Assembly: GCA_965215115.1 (NCBI GenBank) | Contig: OZ244050.1 | Span: 2,418,001 to 2,482,000, forward strand | From: CALDTK01 sp965215115 | GTDB taxonomy: Bacteria > Bacteroidota > Bacteroidia > Chitinophagales > Saprospiraceae | DNA: 64,000 nucleotides | Direction of reading: 5' to 3' | Shown here: positions 9,365 through 19,287 of the stretch, piece after piece | Layout: the number at the start of each line of letters is the position of its first letter | Numbering within the stretch: position 1 is the first letter of the stretch | The notes under the pieces: generated by a model | What the model was told of the DNA's origin: nothing | Seen by the model: only the letters and a program-made list of their open reading frames with translations | Databases searched by the model: none | Program-made: the position numbers and the translations under genes

Positions 9365-10537
9365 GTGCTTACCTTCTTCAGTATCGCTGCCGTCGCGCTC
9401 GGCATCGCCTACGCCGTTCTTCAGGGCTGGTTTTTGTACGGTTGGTCTCGCGTCCCGGAGCCTCAGCGACGCGACCCTCGGCGCAGGTGGAGCATCGTGA
9501 TTGCCGCCCGCAACGAGGCGCGGCAACTCGATGACCACAGTTGGCACGGTCTGCTTGGTTCGCTCAGTCACGACTGGCAGCGTTTCGCACTCCGACACAG
9601 TGATTCGGGTAGCCCTTCGCCGCCTTACGAGGTCATCCTCGTCGACGACGACTCCACAGACGGCACCGCGGAGGTCGCGCGCGCCTTCCCGCACGTGCGC
9701 GTACTCGTTTTACCGAAAGGCCGCTCCGGGAAGAAGGAAGCGCTCACCTACGGCATCGAGCACGCCACCGGCGACTGGATCGCGACCCTCGACGCGGATG
9801 TGTACCTGCGGCAGGACTGGCTACGGCATTTGGACGACGCGACGACGGGGCAGGTCGCGGTGGCGGGGCCGGTCGAGTTGTACCCGAATCCTAGCGATTC
9901 GTGGTTCCAGCGCTGGCAGGCGCTCGACTTCGCGGGCCTGATGGTGATCACGGGGGCGAGCCTGCGGCACGGGCGCTTCGTGATGGGGAATGGTGCCAAT
10001 TTAGCTTTCGCCAAAACGGCCTACGAGGCGGTCGGTGGCTACGCGAGTCGGGACGGCCGGGAGCTGGCCAGCGGGGACGACATGGTGCTGCTCGGCAAAC
10101 TCGTCGAGCGTTTTCCCGGAAGGGTGACCTTCGCCAAGGACCCCTACTGCATCGCGCGGACGGCCGCCAAGCCGACGCTCGCCGGATTCATCCAACAACG
10201 CTGGCGCTGGTCGGCGAAGACGGGGCTCAACCACCAGCCGGCGCTCACGACGGTGCTGGCGTTCACGTGGCTCTTTCACGTCTGCCTGCTGTTGGGCTTC
10301 CCGCTCGCGGCCGCCGGACTGCTGCGCTGGCCGGCGCTCGGGGCGGCGTGGGCCCTGAAGCTCCTGCTCGATTTCGCGCTGCTCCGGGAGGCGGGGCGTC
10401 TTTTCCCGGCGGGGCGGTATCTGGACTGGACGTACCCCCTGCAATCCTTCGTACACACGATGTACGTGGCGGGGATCGGGGCGCTGGCCTTGCTGCCGTT
10501 GGACTACGAGTGGAAGGGGCGGCGGCACAGGGTGTGA
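9365..10537 (+). CDS. GT2 family glycosyltransferase, unit B
   Basis: A 390-residue GT2 enzyme starting at GTG 9365 (MLTFFSIAAVALGIAYAVLQ, a membrane anchor). Catalytic motifs match the unit A paralogue: SIVIAARNEARQL, VILVDDDSTDGT, TLDADVYL, ASGDDMVLLGKL and QRWRWSAKTG. A roughly 30-residue insert between the first two motifs is absent from unit A. Nearly identical to 17163. Hairpin copies lie at 10003 and 10110. Confidence 0.85.
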   Translation: MLTFFSIAAVALGIAYAVLQGWFLYGWSRVPEPQRRDPRRRWSIVIAARNEARQLDDHSWHGLLGSLSHDWQRFALRHSDSGSPSPPYEVILVDDDSTDGTAEVARAFPHVRVLVLPKGRSGKKEALTYGIEHATGDWIATLDADVYLRQDWLRHLDDATTGQVAVAGPVELYPNPSDSWFQRWQALDFAGLMVITGASLRHGRFVMGNGANLAFAKTAYEAVGGYASRDGRELASGDDMVLLGKLVERFPGRVTFAKDPYCIARTAAKPTLAGFIQQRWRWSAKTGLNHQPALTTVLAFTWLFHVCLLLGFPLAAAGLLRWPALGAAWALKLLLDFALLREAGRLFPAGRYLDWTYPLQSFVHTMYVAGIGALALLPLDYEWKGRRHRV

Positions 10538-10543
10538 GGCAAA

Positions 10544-10891
10544 CTACTTGCCTTCGGACCCGCCCGCAAGATGATTCGCGATCACGTCATTGAGTTCGGC
10601 GGCGGTGTAGGAGGCGCGATCGGATTTGGAGAAAATCGTGAGAAGGTAGGTCGCGTTCTCGACGACGCTGAAATAGATGAGGTGGATGCCACCAGACTTG
10701 CCCGTTCGTGTACTGCGATTGGCGAGCCGCACTTTGTAAGTAGGTAGTGAGGTGCCCCGGATGCGGTCTCCGAATTTATGGCCGCCACGGAGCTGCGTGG
10801 CGGTGACCTAGACCTCGGCGGCTACCGAGGCGTACTTCCGGCTGAGCTTGCGGAGCGCTTTCTCGAACGAGCGCGTAGTCTCAACCCTCAT
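10544..10891 (-). pseudogene. RelE-type toxin inactivated by an in-frame TAG, unit B
   Basis: Starting from ATG 10891, inside the antitoxin end as in the intact pairs, the frame reads MRVETTRSFEKALRKLSRKY and meets TAG at 10810-10808 (codon 28). The same frame then continues to a natural stop at 10544 with the family core RTGKSGGIHLIYF and FSKSDRASYTAAEL. A single nonsense change has therefore cut the toxin while leaving the rest readable. A GTG at 10732 could restart a 62-residue fragment. The antitoxin upstream is intact. Confidence 0.75.
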
Positions 10892-11144
10892 GGCTGCCCT
10901 TGTACTCGTCTTGAAGTCCGTCGCATAGCGCCATCGACTCCTCAAAAGAGATCGTTCGTCCCTCCCGGATATCCTTCAGGGACTCCGCGAGCTGCTCAAG
11001 TTCCGGGGTTTGGCTCGCCTCCCGCAGCGCCTCCTCCATATCTTCGAGGCGCTCGTGGTCGGCCTCGTCGATGAGGGCGTACATTTGGGTCCGCAGGACG
11101 GCGTACTTCGCGGCTTTGGAGCGGTCGGTGAGGAGTTGAGTCAT
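10881..11144 (-). CDS. Antitoxin of the broken RelE pair, unit B
   Basis: An 87-residue acidic protein, MTQLLTDRSKAAKYAVLRTQ onward, with LEDMEEALREASQTPELEQL and SLKDIREGRTISFEESMAL as in the other pair-1 antitoxins. ATG at 11144 is chosen by alignment with paralogues. Its toxin carries a stop codon, so this gene may now be a solitary antitoxin; whether it protects against the toxins of units A and C is untested. Confidence 0.65.
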   Translation of the reverse strand: MTQLLTDRSKAAKYAVLRTQMYALIDEADHERLEDMEEALREASQTPELEQLAESLKDIREGRTISFEESMALCDGLQDEYKGSHEG

Positions 11145-11246
11145 GGTGAGCGGTAGGTAAGCCGTCGGACGAACCGCGAGGGCGCAAAAGGGTGCGAAGT
11201 ATGCGCGAAGGCTCTCGCGTCCCATGCGGGCGTGCGGTTCGACCGC

Positions 11247-14200
11247 CTATCGCACGATAGCCACCTTGCGGGTCGCGACGACCCCACCATTCGTAATCGT
11301 CGTGACGACGAGGACGCCGGGGGGGAGGTTTCTGCGGCGCAAGTCGGCGTCGCCGACCTCAGGCTGGCCCGGGAAGCGGAGCAGAACGCGCCCGTACGCA
11401 TCGCTTACGATGGTCTCGACCTCGACGGCGGGCGCGGCGCCATCGCCGGGCCAAGGGGCGCCGGGGATACTTGGGAGGTCGAGCTCGAACCTCGGGATCT
11501 CGGCCGGGACTTCGAAATAGCACGTCGCCGGTTGCATGTCCGACACCTCCTCGTGGGGTTCGATTGTGATCGCGATCGCGGTGGAGCGCAGGACCTCGGG
11601 AAGCAGACCGAAATCGAGTGCGGGACCCGAAAGACGGACGCCCGTCTCGTATCGGGCCCCCCGCTCTAGGTAGATCCCGGGGATGACGACGCGACGCAGG
11701 GGTGCCAGGTCGAGACGGACACCATCGCGGTGAAGTAGGGCATCGAGGGTGCCACCTACCTGTGCCGCGATCTCGGGCGCGAGCAGGAGTTCGACGAGGC
11801 CTAGGTGGAAGGCTAGGTCGGACCCTTCGGTGAGCTCGACGACAATATCGAAGCGGCCGGAGCGCTCGGCGGTGTTGCGGAGGAAGAAGTTAACGGGAGC
11901 ACCGTGTCGGACGAGAGTTAGGCCACCTGCACGGGTTGCGTTTGATTTCGCGAAGGAACCGGAGGCGGGATGGCGGGCCGCGAACTCTGGTTGCAAGACA
12001 TGGTCCTCTGGCACCGGCGCCCCGGGTGCCGGCGCGAGGGCGGTGTTGACGGTAGCGAGGTTGTTCGAGTTGATGAGGTTAGGGTGGATGTCTGTATTGT
12101 CGGCCTCGGCGAATATGTAGTCTTCCGTGTCGACGATGCGCGCGAGAAAGCACACCTGATACGTCTGTTGGTCCTCGTCCCACGGGTAGCGATACACGCC
12201 GCAGTTCTCCAGTGTGCTGATCATCGGGGTGGTCCACCCGCGGGAGACCTTCCTCGTCTGCAGTGGAGCGAGCGTGCCGAGACCAGAGTTCCCGATGTAG
12301 CCACCGATCTGGCAGCCGTTTTGGAAGTCACTGATCCAATCCTCGGTCCAGACCTCGCCCGTGCTCCCGATCGTCCAGTAGAACTCGACCTGCCCGCCAG
12401 TTGCCGGCGCGAGGGCGCTGACATTCTTGACTCTCGCATGAACGTAGTTGGTGGATCCCTCCTCCGGTCTCTCGTTTACCCCGTTGCAGGGGTCATTCGG
12501 GCCGTCTTTGCAGTTCCATACATCCGGACTCTTATAGATCGCGGCCTGACCTCCGGGATTGGTGGCGAGGGCGTTGCAGTTGGGTTCGGTATAAGCGTCG
12601 GGCGGGACTCCGGGGTGGTTGTCGACGTTATAATCGCGCATAGCGTAGTCGCCATGGGGGGTGAATTGCGAAATGGAGTTGCAGTTGCTAGTCGAAAGAG
12701 TCCTTTGTATAACTATGTTCAGAGCTTCGATGTCGGCTGCCTGTAGCGTTGTTGGTCTGAGCTGAAGGAACGGGTCGGGACCAGCGTTCATGATAACGAA
12801 TGGACCCGACGAATTCGCAGAGAAAGTATGTAGCAATCCGAATGCATGTCCTAATTCATGGAGTATAGTCGATTTATATGTCGTCTTTGATTGGGGATCA
12901 TTAGGATAGAAAATACTCTGATTGCTGTTAATAAATATTCCATACTGAGTATGGGAAAAATAGGTTCCCACAGATTTGCGGTGTACCTATTCTATATTGA
13001 CCAAAGATTCCGGGTTCCTGAGTTCCATTTGGACCGACATCAAAATTGATGTGGTTGTTGGCCGAAGTGCTGCTGACCCGGCACTACTTGAGTCGCTTGG
13101 TAGTTTATCCCAAGAAGACTCCGGTAATCTTTTGTTGCAGCGATGAGCTCACTTGAAGCGTCGCAGTTGCTAAATGGAGAAGCACCATCATAGACCAAAT
13201 CATGGTCAATGGAAACCCGAATAATATCATCTAAAGAATTTCGACTAAGAACGAAAGCTAATTTTTGGGTAGGCTGGGTGTATACAGAGCTTGGTGGCGG
13301 CATGGACTCCTCACTGATGTTGTAGCGTACCACTACCTTAGATGATGGGAATGACGTGAGCCCATCTGCACTTGTTACTCTCAGTCTGCCAGTAGCAAAA
13401 ATGCCGTCTAGGGGAGTCGGCAAAGGACCAGTTGTGATGTACCTAGCTCTAGACGGAATTCGCAGTGTGACTGACGTATTCGTCCAAAGCAATATATCTA
13501 CATCGTCGAATGCAATGTATGGCGGAGCGAAAAGGGACTCTACACTACTCTCGAATTCGACGGCGATTCGGCGACGAACGCTTCGACCGTGGCCCGGCTG
13601 AAAGCCAAAATCCAAACCTTCAATCGTAAGCTGATCCCCACCGCCCGCGCCAACATTTGTCGAGCTTAATGATCCCCACCGCCCGCGCCAACATTTGTCG
13701 AGCTTAATGAGGTGATGAGAGGAGCGGCATAATTTGGTTCACCGCCACTCGACGCGCGCAGTTCGCTTGATTCTCCTTGAAGCTTGTCGGTCGAGTCAGG
13801 CATGTTCGACCTTGCTGGAGCCTTCTCCGTGACAGTATCTCTAGCTGGAGAGCGCCTCGATGTGTTTAAGTCCTGCGTCCTGGGTATCTGCTCATGTTGG
13901 CTTTCCAACTGGATTTTCTGGATCAGATTTGATACACTACTGGCGAAACTGTCGAATTGAGCCGTTCTCTCTATATCAAGAATCGGCTGAAGAGCACTCA
14001 AATCTGTTATGCCAGCCCGCCCCTGTATATTGTCATCTATTATGTAGCCGCCGGAACTGCGCCTTGCCTCGGCATAACCTAACCTAGTAATTCCGAGGTT
14101 AGATAACATTCCTGAGGAAAGGACCGGCTCCCAGTAGATAGCCATTAGCATCGTATCAGTGCCTCTAGCAGGAACTGATCCTACATTGTGTCGACTGTAG

Positions 14201-14523
14201 CTGTCATTTGATTTGAGGATATCCCACAATAGAGATAAATCAACAGTGTCGACTATAACCGCGTCTATGTATTGGCTATCCGAGGCATCTACTATCTGGT
14301 GCGTTACCTCGTAGAGTTCTTCAGTGCCGGTTAAATCCCTTGCGGATACTTGAAAGAGCCGTGCGATAATGGGATCTCTCTTATGAGTTGTCCTCCCGTC
14401 TATTGTGCCGCCATCTATGCTATCTTTGAGGTCGGTCGTACCGATGTCGGTTTGTGCCTGCAATCCGGCGCAAATCAACGCAAGTGTGAGGAGCACCGAA
14501 TTCTTACGTAAGTTGTAACCCAT
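11247..14523 (-). pseudogene. Matrixin-like secreted metalloprotease with IPT/TIG domain and sorting tail, frame-disrupted
   Basis: Starting at ATG 14523 (MGYNLRKNSVLLTLALICAG, a signal peptide), three segments spell one large secreted protein. An N-terminal region leads to an IPT/TIG-like domain (LITSLSSTNVGAGGGD, then LTIEGLDFGF), which is broken by a 38-bp tandem duplication at 13632-13707. A middle part changes frame near 13066 and again near 12975. The protease part has HELGHAFGLLH, the HExxHxxGxxH zinc site of metzincins. The C-terminus (LPPGVLVVTT, ending RKVAIVR) resembles a type IX secretion sorting domain. Composition is lower in G+C than unit neighbours and no dispersed hairpin occurs, suggesting an acquired gene inserted in unit B. 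Confidence 0.7.
13632..13707. repeat. 38-bp perfect tandem duplication
   Basis: Positions 13632-13669 and 13670-13707 are identical (unit begins TGATCCCCACCGCC and ends GAGCTTAA). Since 38 is not a multiple of three, the second copy shifts the frame of the protease gene and creates a stop. Removing one copy restores a continuous IPT/TIG-like reading. Confidence 0.9.
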
Positions 14524-14788
14524 GATTGCAATAGTTAGTATATTAAATAAGTGCACAATCGAGGACCTAAGCTACGCATCAAACAGCCTGTTGTTGTGTC
14601 TGCCATTGCGTCCAGCGAAAGCAACACCTAGCAAGGTCATCCTAAATTAGTAACTCGGCTTTAGTTGCAAATGTTCTGTCAGCTCTGAGCTTGCGGATAA
14701 GCCTTTTGTGCGTTTTGTCGGCTGGCTTACATTCTTGCGGTTCTTGCTTTGCGGTCACGGTGCTCCGCTATGTTGTGCACTTCCCTCA
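14524..14788. other. Gap between protease gene and ligA copy 2
   Basis: A 265-base stretch of mixed composition marking the right edge of the foreign insertion in unit B. It holds the probable promoter of the protease gene and otherwise nothing I can name. Confidence 0.3.
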
Positions 14789-16582
14789 TTACCGCACCGC
14801 CCCCAGAAACTCCTCCTCCGTCATCACGCGCACCGTCCCCAGCGCCTCGGCTTTCTTCAACTTGCTCCCGGCCTTCTCGCCGGCCACGAGGATATCCAAC
14901 TTGGCACTCACGCCACTCACATTCCGTGCGCCGGCGGCCTCGGCGAGCTCCTGCGCTTCCTTGCGCCCGATGGTCGTGAGGGTGCCGGTGAAGAGGATCG
15001 TCTTCCCGGCGAAAGCCCCGTCCGCATTAGGCACCGTCGGCTTGTCCTCCGCGGTCTGCCGCATGTTGACCCCGAGCTCGGCCAGCTCGTCCATCATGCG
15101 GCGGTTGTGCTCCAGGGCCCACCAGGCCATCATGTTGTCGGCCACCGTCTGGCCCATGCCGTGGAGCGCGAGGTAGCGCTCGGGCGGCCACTCCGCCAGC
15201 TCACGAACGTCGGTAACTTGCTCGGCGAGCATCCGGGAGGCCGTGCGACCGACGTGGTGAATGCTCAGCGAATAAAGGAGTCTCTGGATGGGGTTTTGTT
15301 TCGCCTTTTCGATCGCCGCCTTCAGATTTTCTACCGACCTTTCCTTAAATCCTTCCAGCGCTAATATCTCCTCGTACGGCAATCGATAGATATCCGGCAA
15401 GCCGGTGATAAAGCCGTTTTCGCGAAAGCGCAACAACTGCTTTTCGCCCAAACCATCGATGTCCATCGCGTCTTTCGATACGTGGTGAATAAGCCGCGCG
15501 ATGACCTGCGCCGGGCAATCATTATTGATACACAACCACCGCGCCTCGCCCTCGGGTCGGACGATCGGCTGGGCGCACTCCGGACAGCGCTCCGGCCACC
15601 TGACCTCTTGTTGCGTCCCATCGCGATACTCCGGCAGCGACTTCACGATGTAAGGGATGACATCGCCCGCGCGCTCGACCAAGATCCTGTCCCCGAGTCG
15701 AATGTCCTTGTCGCGGATAAAATCCTCGTTGTGCAAACTCACGTTGCTCACCGTCACCCCGGCCAGCGCCACGGGCGTGATCCGCGCCACCGGCGTCACC
15801 GAGCCGATCTTCCCGACCTGGAAGTCGACCTGCTCGAGGGTCGAGGTCGCCTGCTGGGCGGCGAACTTGAACGCGATCGCCCAGCGCGGATGATGACTCG
15901 TGTTGCCGAGCCGCGCCTGGAGCGAGAGGTCGTCCACCTTCACTACCATCCCGTCCAACTCGTACGGCAGGTCCACCCGCTGCGCTTGCATGCTTTCGCA
16001 AAAACTCGCCACCTCCTCAATCGTCTCGCACCTGCGCATGTAATCACCGGGGATCAGGAAGCCGAGCCGACCGAGCGTCTCTACGGAAGCGAAATGACTC
16101 CCGAGTGCCTGGACCCGATCTTGGCCCTCCGCATCGACGCCGTAGCCTAGCGAATAGACGAAGGCATCCAGCTTCCGCTCGGCCGTCTCCTTCGGGTCTT
16201 TCATCCGCAGGGCGCCCGTGGCCGCGTTGCGGGGGTTGGCGAAGAGCGACCCGCGCTCGGCAGCGCGCAACTCGTTGATGAGCGCGAAGCGATCCTTACG
16301 GATCAGCGCCTCGCCGCGCAACTCTACTCGTGACATGCCGAGTTGACTGAAGGCAGCCCGGAGCGGCACCGAGGGCAGCGTCCGCAGATTGTTGGTGATC
16401 TCCTCGCCCTCGGCGCCATTGCCGCGCGTGGCCCCGCGCACGAACAGGTCGCCCTCGTACACGAGCGCCACCGAGCCCCCGTCGTACTTCGGCTCCACCG
16501 CGAAGGTGAGCGGGGCGTCCGGGGCGAGATTTAGGTAGCGGCGCACGCTCCCAGCCCAATCCTGGCGGCCTTCAGCAGACAT
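14789..16582 (-). CDS. NAD-dependent DNA ligase, N-terminally truncated copy 2
   Basis: A 597-residue truncated LigA almost identical to the copy at 6985 and starting with the same residues (MSAEGRQDWAGSV). It keeps the KYDG lysine, zinc finger, helix-hairpin-helix and BRCT regions and lacks domain Ia. Its near identity with copy 1, against greater divergence from the full copy, supports amplification by recombination between ligA copies. Hairpin copies at 15416 and 15991 match those in the other two ligA genes. Confidence 0.85.
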   Translation of the reverse strand: MSAEGRQDWAGSVRRYLNLAPDAPLTFAVEPKYDGGSVALVYEGDLFVRGATRGNGAEGEEITNNLRTLPSVPLRAAFSQLGMSRVELRGEALIRKDRFALINELRAAERGSLFANPRNAATGALRMKDPKETAERKLDAFVYSLGYGVDAEGQDRVQALGSHFASVETLGRLGFLIPGDYMRRCETIEEVASFCESMQAQRVDLPYELDGMVVKVDDLSLQARLGNTSHHPRWAIAFKFAAQQATSTLEQVDFQVGKIGSVTPVARITPVALAGVTVSNVSLHNEDFIRDKDIRLGDRILVERAGDVIPYIVKSLPEYRDGTQQEVRWPERCPECAQPIVRPEGEARWLCINNDCPAQVIARLIHHVSKDAMDIDGLGEKQLLRFRENGFITGLPDIYRLPYEEILALEGFKERSVENLKAAIEKAKQNPIQRLLYSLSIHHVGRTASRMLAEQVTDVRELAEWPPERYLALHGMGQTVADNMMAWWALEHNRRMMDELAELGVNMRQTAEDKPTVPNADGAFAGKTILFTGTLTTIGRKEAQELAEAAGARNVSGVSAKLDILVAGEKAGSKLKKAEALGTVRVMTEEEFLGAVR

Positions 16583-16640
16583 ACCTCACCCCTCGACGGA
16601 GGTATTCAACTAGGCCTTTGCGCCCCGCGTTATTCCCTCG

Positions 16641-17105
16641 ATGCTCAACCGCGCCCACATCGTCCGTCCGTCCGTCGGCTCCGCCATCGTCGGGCTACTG
16701 GTCTTCGCCCTCTTCTTCTGGCTGCTCTTCAAGATGGCGGCCTTCGCTTTTAAGCTGTTGCTCTTTGCTGGGCCGCTGCTGTTGGTCGTGGCGTTCTTCA
16801 TCGACCGCGAGACGGTGCTCGGGTTTTTCCGCTGGATTGGGGCTACGTTTCGGGAGGATTTTTTGCGCGGGTTGCTCTATGCCATAGTGGCCGTTGTTGC
16901 CTACCCATTGGTGTGTGGCTATCTCTTCGTCAAGGCGCTCCTCAAGCGGACGGTCCGAAAAAAGATGGCCGACTTCCAGGAGCAGATGCAGCAGCGGGGC
17001 GGCTTCCCGGGGGCGGGTGGCCCGAGTCTCGGTCGCGAAGACGACGGCTTTGATACCGTCGAGCGCAAAGGTGGTGTGGTGATCAAGATTCCGCGGGGGG
17101 AATAA
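16641..17105 (+). CDS. Small multi-pass membrane protein, unit C
   Basis: A 154-residue protein matching the unit B copy in all but one residue. Three hydrophobic segments precede a basic and glycine-rich tail ending GGVVIKIPRGE. It sits 58 bp from the truncated ligA start and directly before the GT2 gene. Function unknown. Confidence 0.7.
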   Translation: MLNRAHIVRPSVGSAIVGLLVFALFFWLLFKMAAFAFKLLLFAGPLLLVVAFFIDRETVLGFFRWIGATFREDFLRGLLYAIVAVVAYPLVCGYLFVKALLKRTVRKKMADFQEQMQQRGGFPGAGGPSLGREDDGFDTVERKGGVVIKIPRGE

Positions 17106-17162
17106 TACCTGCGTATCCAGTGCTTTAGCGCGGATGGTGCAAGACGATACCTTGCGCCGTAA

Positions 17163-18335
17163 GTGCTCACCTTCTTCAGTATCGCTGCCGTCGTGCTCGG
17201 CATCGGCTACGCCGCTCTTCAGGGTTGGTTTTTGTACGGCTGGTCTCGCGTCCCGGAGCCTCAGCAACGCGACCCTCGGCGCAGGTGGAGCATCGTGATC
17301 GCCGCCCGCAACGAGGCGCGGCAACTCGATGACCACAGTTGGCACGGTCTGCTTGGTTCGCTCAGTCACGACTGGCAGCGTTTCGCACTCCGACACAGTG
17401 ATTCGGGTAGCCCTTCGCCGCCTTACGAGGTCATCCTCGTCGACGACGACTCCACAGACGGCACCGCGGAGGTCGCGCGCGCCTTCCCGCACGTGCGCGT
17501 ACTCGTTTTACCGAAAGGCCGCTCCGGGAAGAAGGAAGCGCTCACCTACGGCATCGAGCACGCCACCGGCGACTGGATCGCGACCCTCGACGCGGATGTG
17601 TACCTGCGGCAGGACTGGCTACGGCATTTAGACAACGCGACGACGGGGCAGGTCGCGGTGGCGGGGCCGGTCGAGTTGTACCCGAACCCTCCGACGTCCT
17701 GGTTCCAGCGCTGGCAGGCGCTCGACTTCGCGGGCCTGATGGTGATCACGGGGGCGAGCCTGCGGCACGGGCGCTTCGTGATGGGGAATGGTGCCAATTT
17801 AGCTTTCGCCAAAACGGCCTACGAGGCGGTCGGTGGCTACGCGAGTCGGGACGGCCGGGAGCTGGCCAGCGGGGACGACATGGTGCTGCTCGGCAAACTC
17901 GTCGAGCGTTTTCCCGGAAGGGTGACCTTCGCCAAGGACCCCTACTGCATCGCGCGGACGGCCGCCAAGCCGACGCTCGCCGGATTCATCCAACAACGCT
18001 GGCGCTGGTCGGCGAAGACGGGGCTCAACCACCAGCCGGCGCTCACGACGGTGCTGGCGTTCACGTGGCTCTTTCACGTCTGCCTGCTGTTGGGCTTCCC
18101 GCTCGCGGCCGCCGGACTGCTGCGCTGGCCGGCGCTCGGGGCGGCGTGGGCCCTGAAGCTCCTGCTCGATTTCGCGCTGCTCCGGGAGGCGGGGCGTCTT
18201 TTCCCGGCGGGGCGGTATCTGGACTGGACGTACCCCCTGCAATCCTTCGTACACACGCTGTACGTGGCGGGGATCGGGACGCTGGCGCAACTCCCGCTGG
18301 ACTACGAGTGGAAGGGGCGGCGGTGGCGGGTGTAG
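17163..18335 (+). CDS. GT2 family glycosyltransferase, unit C
   Basis: A 390-residue GT2 enzyme nearly identical to the unit B copy, starting at GTG 17163. Motifs: SIVIAARNEARQL, VDDDSTDGT, TLDADVYL, SGDDMVLLGKL, QRWRW. The last codons (QLPLDYEWKGRRWRV) resemble unit A more than unit B, a sign of patchwork exchange between units. It ends 4 bp from the convergent toxin gene. Confidence 0.85.
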   Translation: MLTFFSIAAVVLGIGYAALQGWFLYGWSRVPEPQQRDPRRRWSIVIAARNEARQLDDHSWHGLLGSLSHDWQRFALRHSDSGSPSPPYEVILVDDDSTDGTAEVARAFPHVRVLVLPKGRSGKKEALTYGIEHATGDWIATLDADVYLRQDWLRHLDNATTGQVAVAGPVELYPNPPTSWFQRWQALDFAGLMVITGASLRHGRFVMGNGANLAFAKTAYEAVGGYASRDGRELASGDDMVLLGKLVERFPGRVTFAKDPYCIARTAAKPTLAGFIQQRWRWSAKTGLNHQPALTTVLAFTWLFHVCLLLGFPLAAAGLLRWPALGAAWALKLLLDFALLREAGRLFPAGRYLDWTYPLQSFVHTLYVAGIGTLAQLPLDYEWKGRRWRV

Positions 18336-18339
18336 ACCT

Positions 18340-18672
18340 TCACTGCAGCCCCTCGTCCCGAATCATTTGGTTAATCTCCGCAGCGGTGTAAGACCCGCGT
18401 TCCGTTTTGGAGTACAGCACGAGCAGATATGCGGCTTCGTCGATGACGATGTAATAAATGAGCCTGAAGCCACCGGACTTGCCACGTTTGGCGTCTCGGT
18501 TGGCGAGCCGCACTTTGTAAGCCGGGTAGGTAGTTCCCGAGATTCTGTCGCCGGGTTCCTCGTCACTGGCGATAGCGATGGCTGTGGCCTTGACTTCGGC
18601 GCCCGCGGAGGGAAAGCGCTTCTTGAGCTTACGGAGGCACCTCGTGAACAGCTTCGACGACTCAACCTTCAT
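18340..18672 (-). CDS. RelE/ParE-superfamily toxin, unit C pair 1
   Basis: A 110-residue toxin starting MKVESSKLFTRCLRKLKKRF with RLANRDAKRGKSGGFRLIYY and LLVLYSKTERGSYTAAEI. It is orthologous in position to the gene at 5604 and overlaps its antitoxin by 11 bp. Expected to act as a ribosome-dependent mRNA interferase by family. Confidence 0.75.
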   Translation of the reverse strand: MKVESSKLFTRCLRKLKKRFPSAGAEVKATAIAIASDEEPGDRISGTTYPAYKVRLANRDAKRGKSGGFRLIYYIVIDEAAYLLVLYSKTERGSYTAAEINQMIRDEGLQ

Positions 18673-18901
18673 GGCCGCCCTCGTCTTCCTCGTCGCAAAT
18701 CTTGAGCAACTCCTCGAAGGACACCGTGCGCCCCGCCCTAATATCTTCCAGCGATTTACGCATCTGCACCTCGGGCGGATCCTGGCTCGCCTCCCACAAA
18801 GCCTCCTCCATGTCCTCGAGGCGCTCGTCGTCGGCCTCGTCGATGAGGGCGCGCATCTTGGCGCGGAGCTGCTGGTACTTGTCGAGGTGGAGCTGGGTCA
18901 T
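18662..18901 (-). CDS. Cognate antitoxin, unit C pair 1
   Basis: A 79-residue acidic protein (MTQLHLDKYQQLRAKMRALI to EEDEGGHEG), nearly the same as the unit A pair-1 antitoxin but shorter in the acidic tail. A TACCTTCG box lies 8 bases before the ATG at 18901. Confidence 0.7.
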   Translation of the reverse strand: MTQLHLDKYQQLRAKMRALIDEADDERLEDMEEALWEASQDPPEVQMRKSLEDIRAGRTVSFEELLKICDEEDEGGHEG

Positions 18902-18930
18902 GGCAGGTACGAAGGTAGGGCGTCAGAGGG

Positions 18931-19287
18931 TCATTCCCCTACGTCGAATGGCGGGTGCTCTTCCGGAAGCTCCTCGATCAGCTCGTTGATCTCGGCCGCG
19001 CTCAGGCCCGCGGTGTCGGTCTTGGAGTAGATCGCGATGAGGTAGACTGTGTCTTCGACCACCGTCACGTACACCACGCGGAACCCGCCGGACTTGCCGC
19101 GGTTGGCGTCGCGGTTCGGGAGGCGGACCTTGTAGGACGGGAGGGCCGTCCCGGAGACACGGTCGCCCGGGAGCTCCCCGTTCGCTAACGTAAGGATGAG
19201 TTGTCGAACGGTGACGACGACCGACCTGTAGGACTTACTGAGGCGCTTGATCTGCTTCTCGAACGGTTCGGAAATCTTAACCGTCAC
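18931..19287 (-). CDS. RelE/ParE-superfamily toxin, unit C pair 2
   Basis: A 118-residue toxin (MTVKISEPFEKQIKRLSKSY) with RLPNRDANRGKSGGFRVVYV and IAIYSKTDTAGLSAAEI. Its C-terminal half is practically the same as that of the pair-3 toxin at 19566, while the N-terminal half is unrelated in detail. It overlaps the antitoxin by 11 bp. Confidence 0.75.
   Translation of the reverse strand: MTVKISEPFEKQIKRLSKSYRSVVVTVRQLILTLANGELPGDRVSGTALPSYKVRLPNRDANRGKSGGFRVVYVTVVEDTVYLIAIYSKTDTAGLSAAEINELIEELPEEHPPFDVGE

Noticed and set aside
9708..9724. GTTTT-ACC-GAAA-GGC and its twin in unit C as further hairpins
   Set aside because: The outer pair is A-C and only two pairs form; left out of the count.
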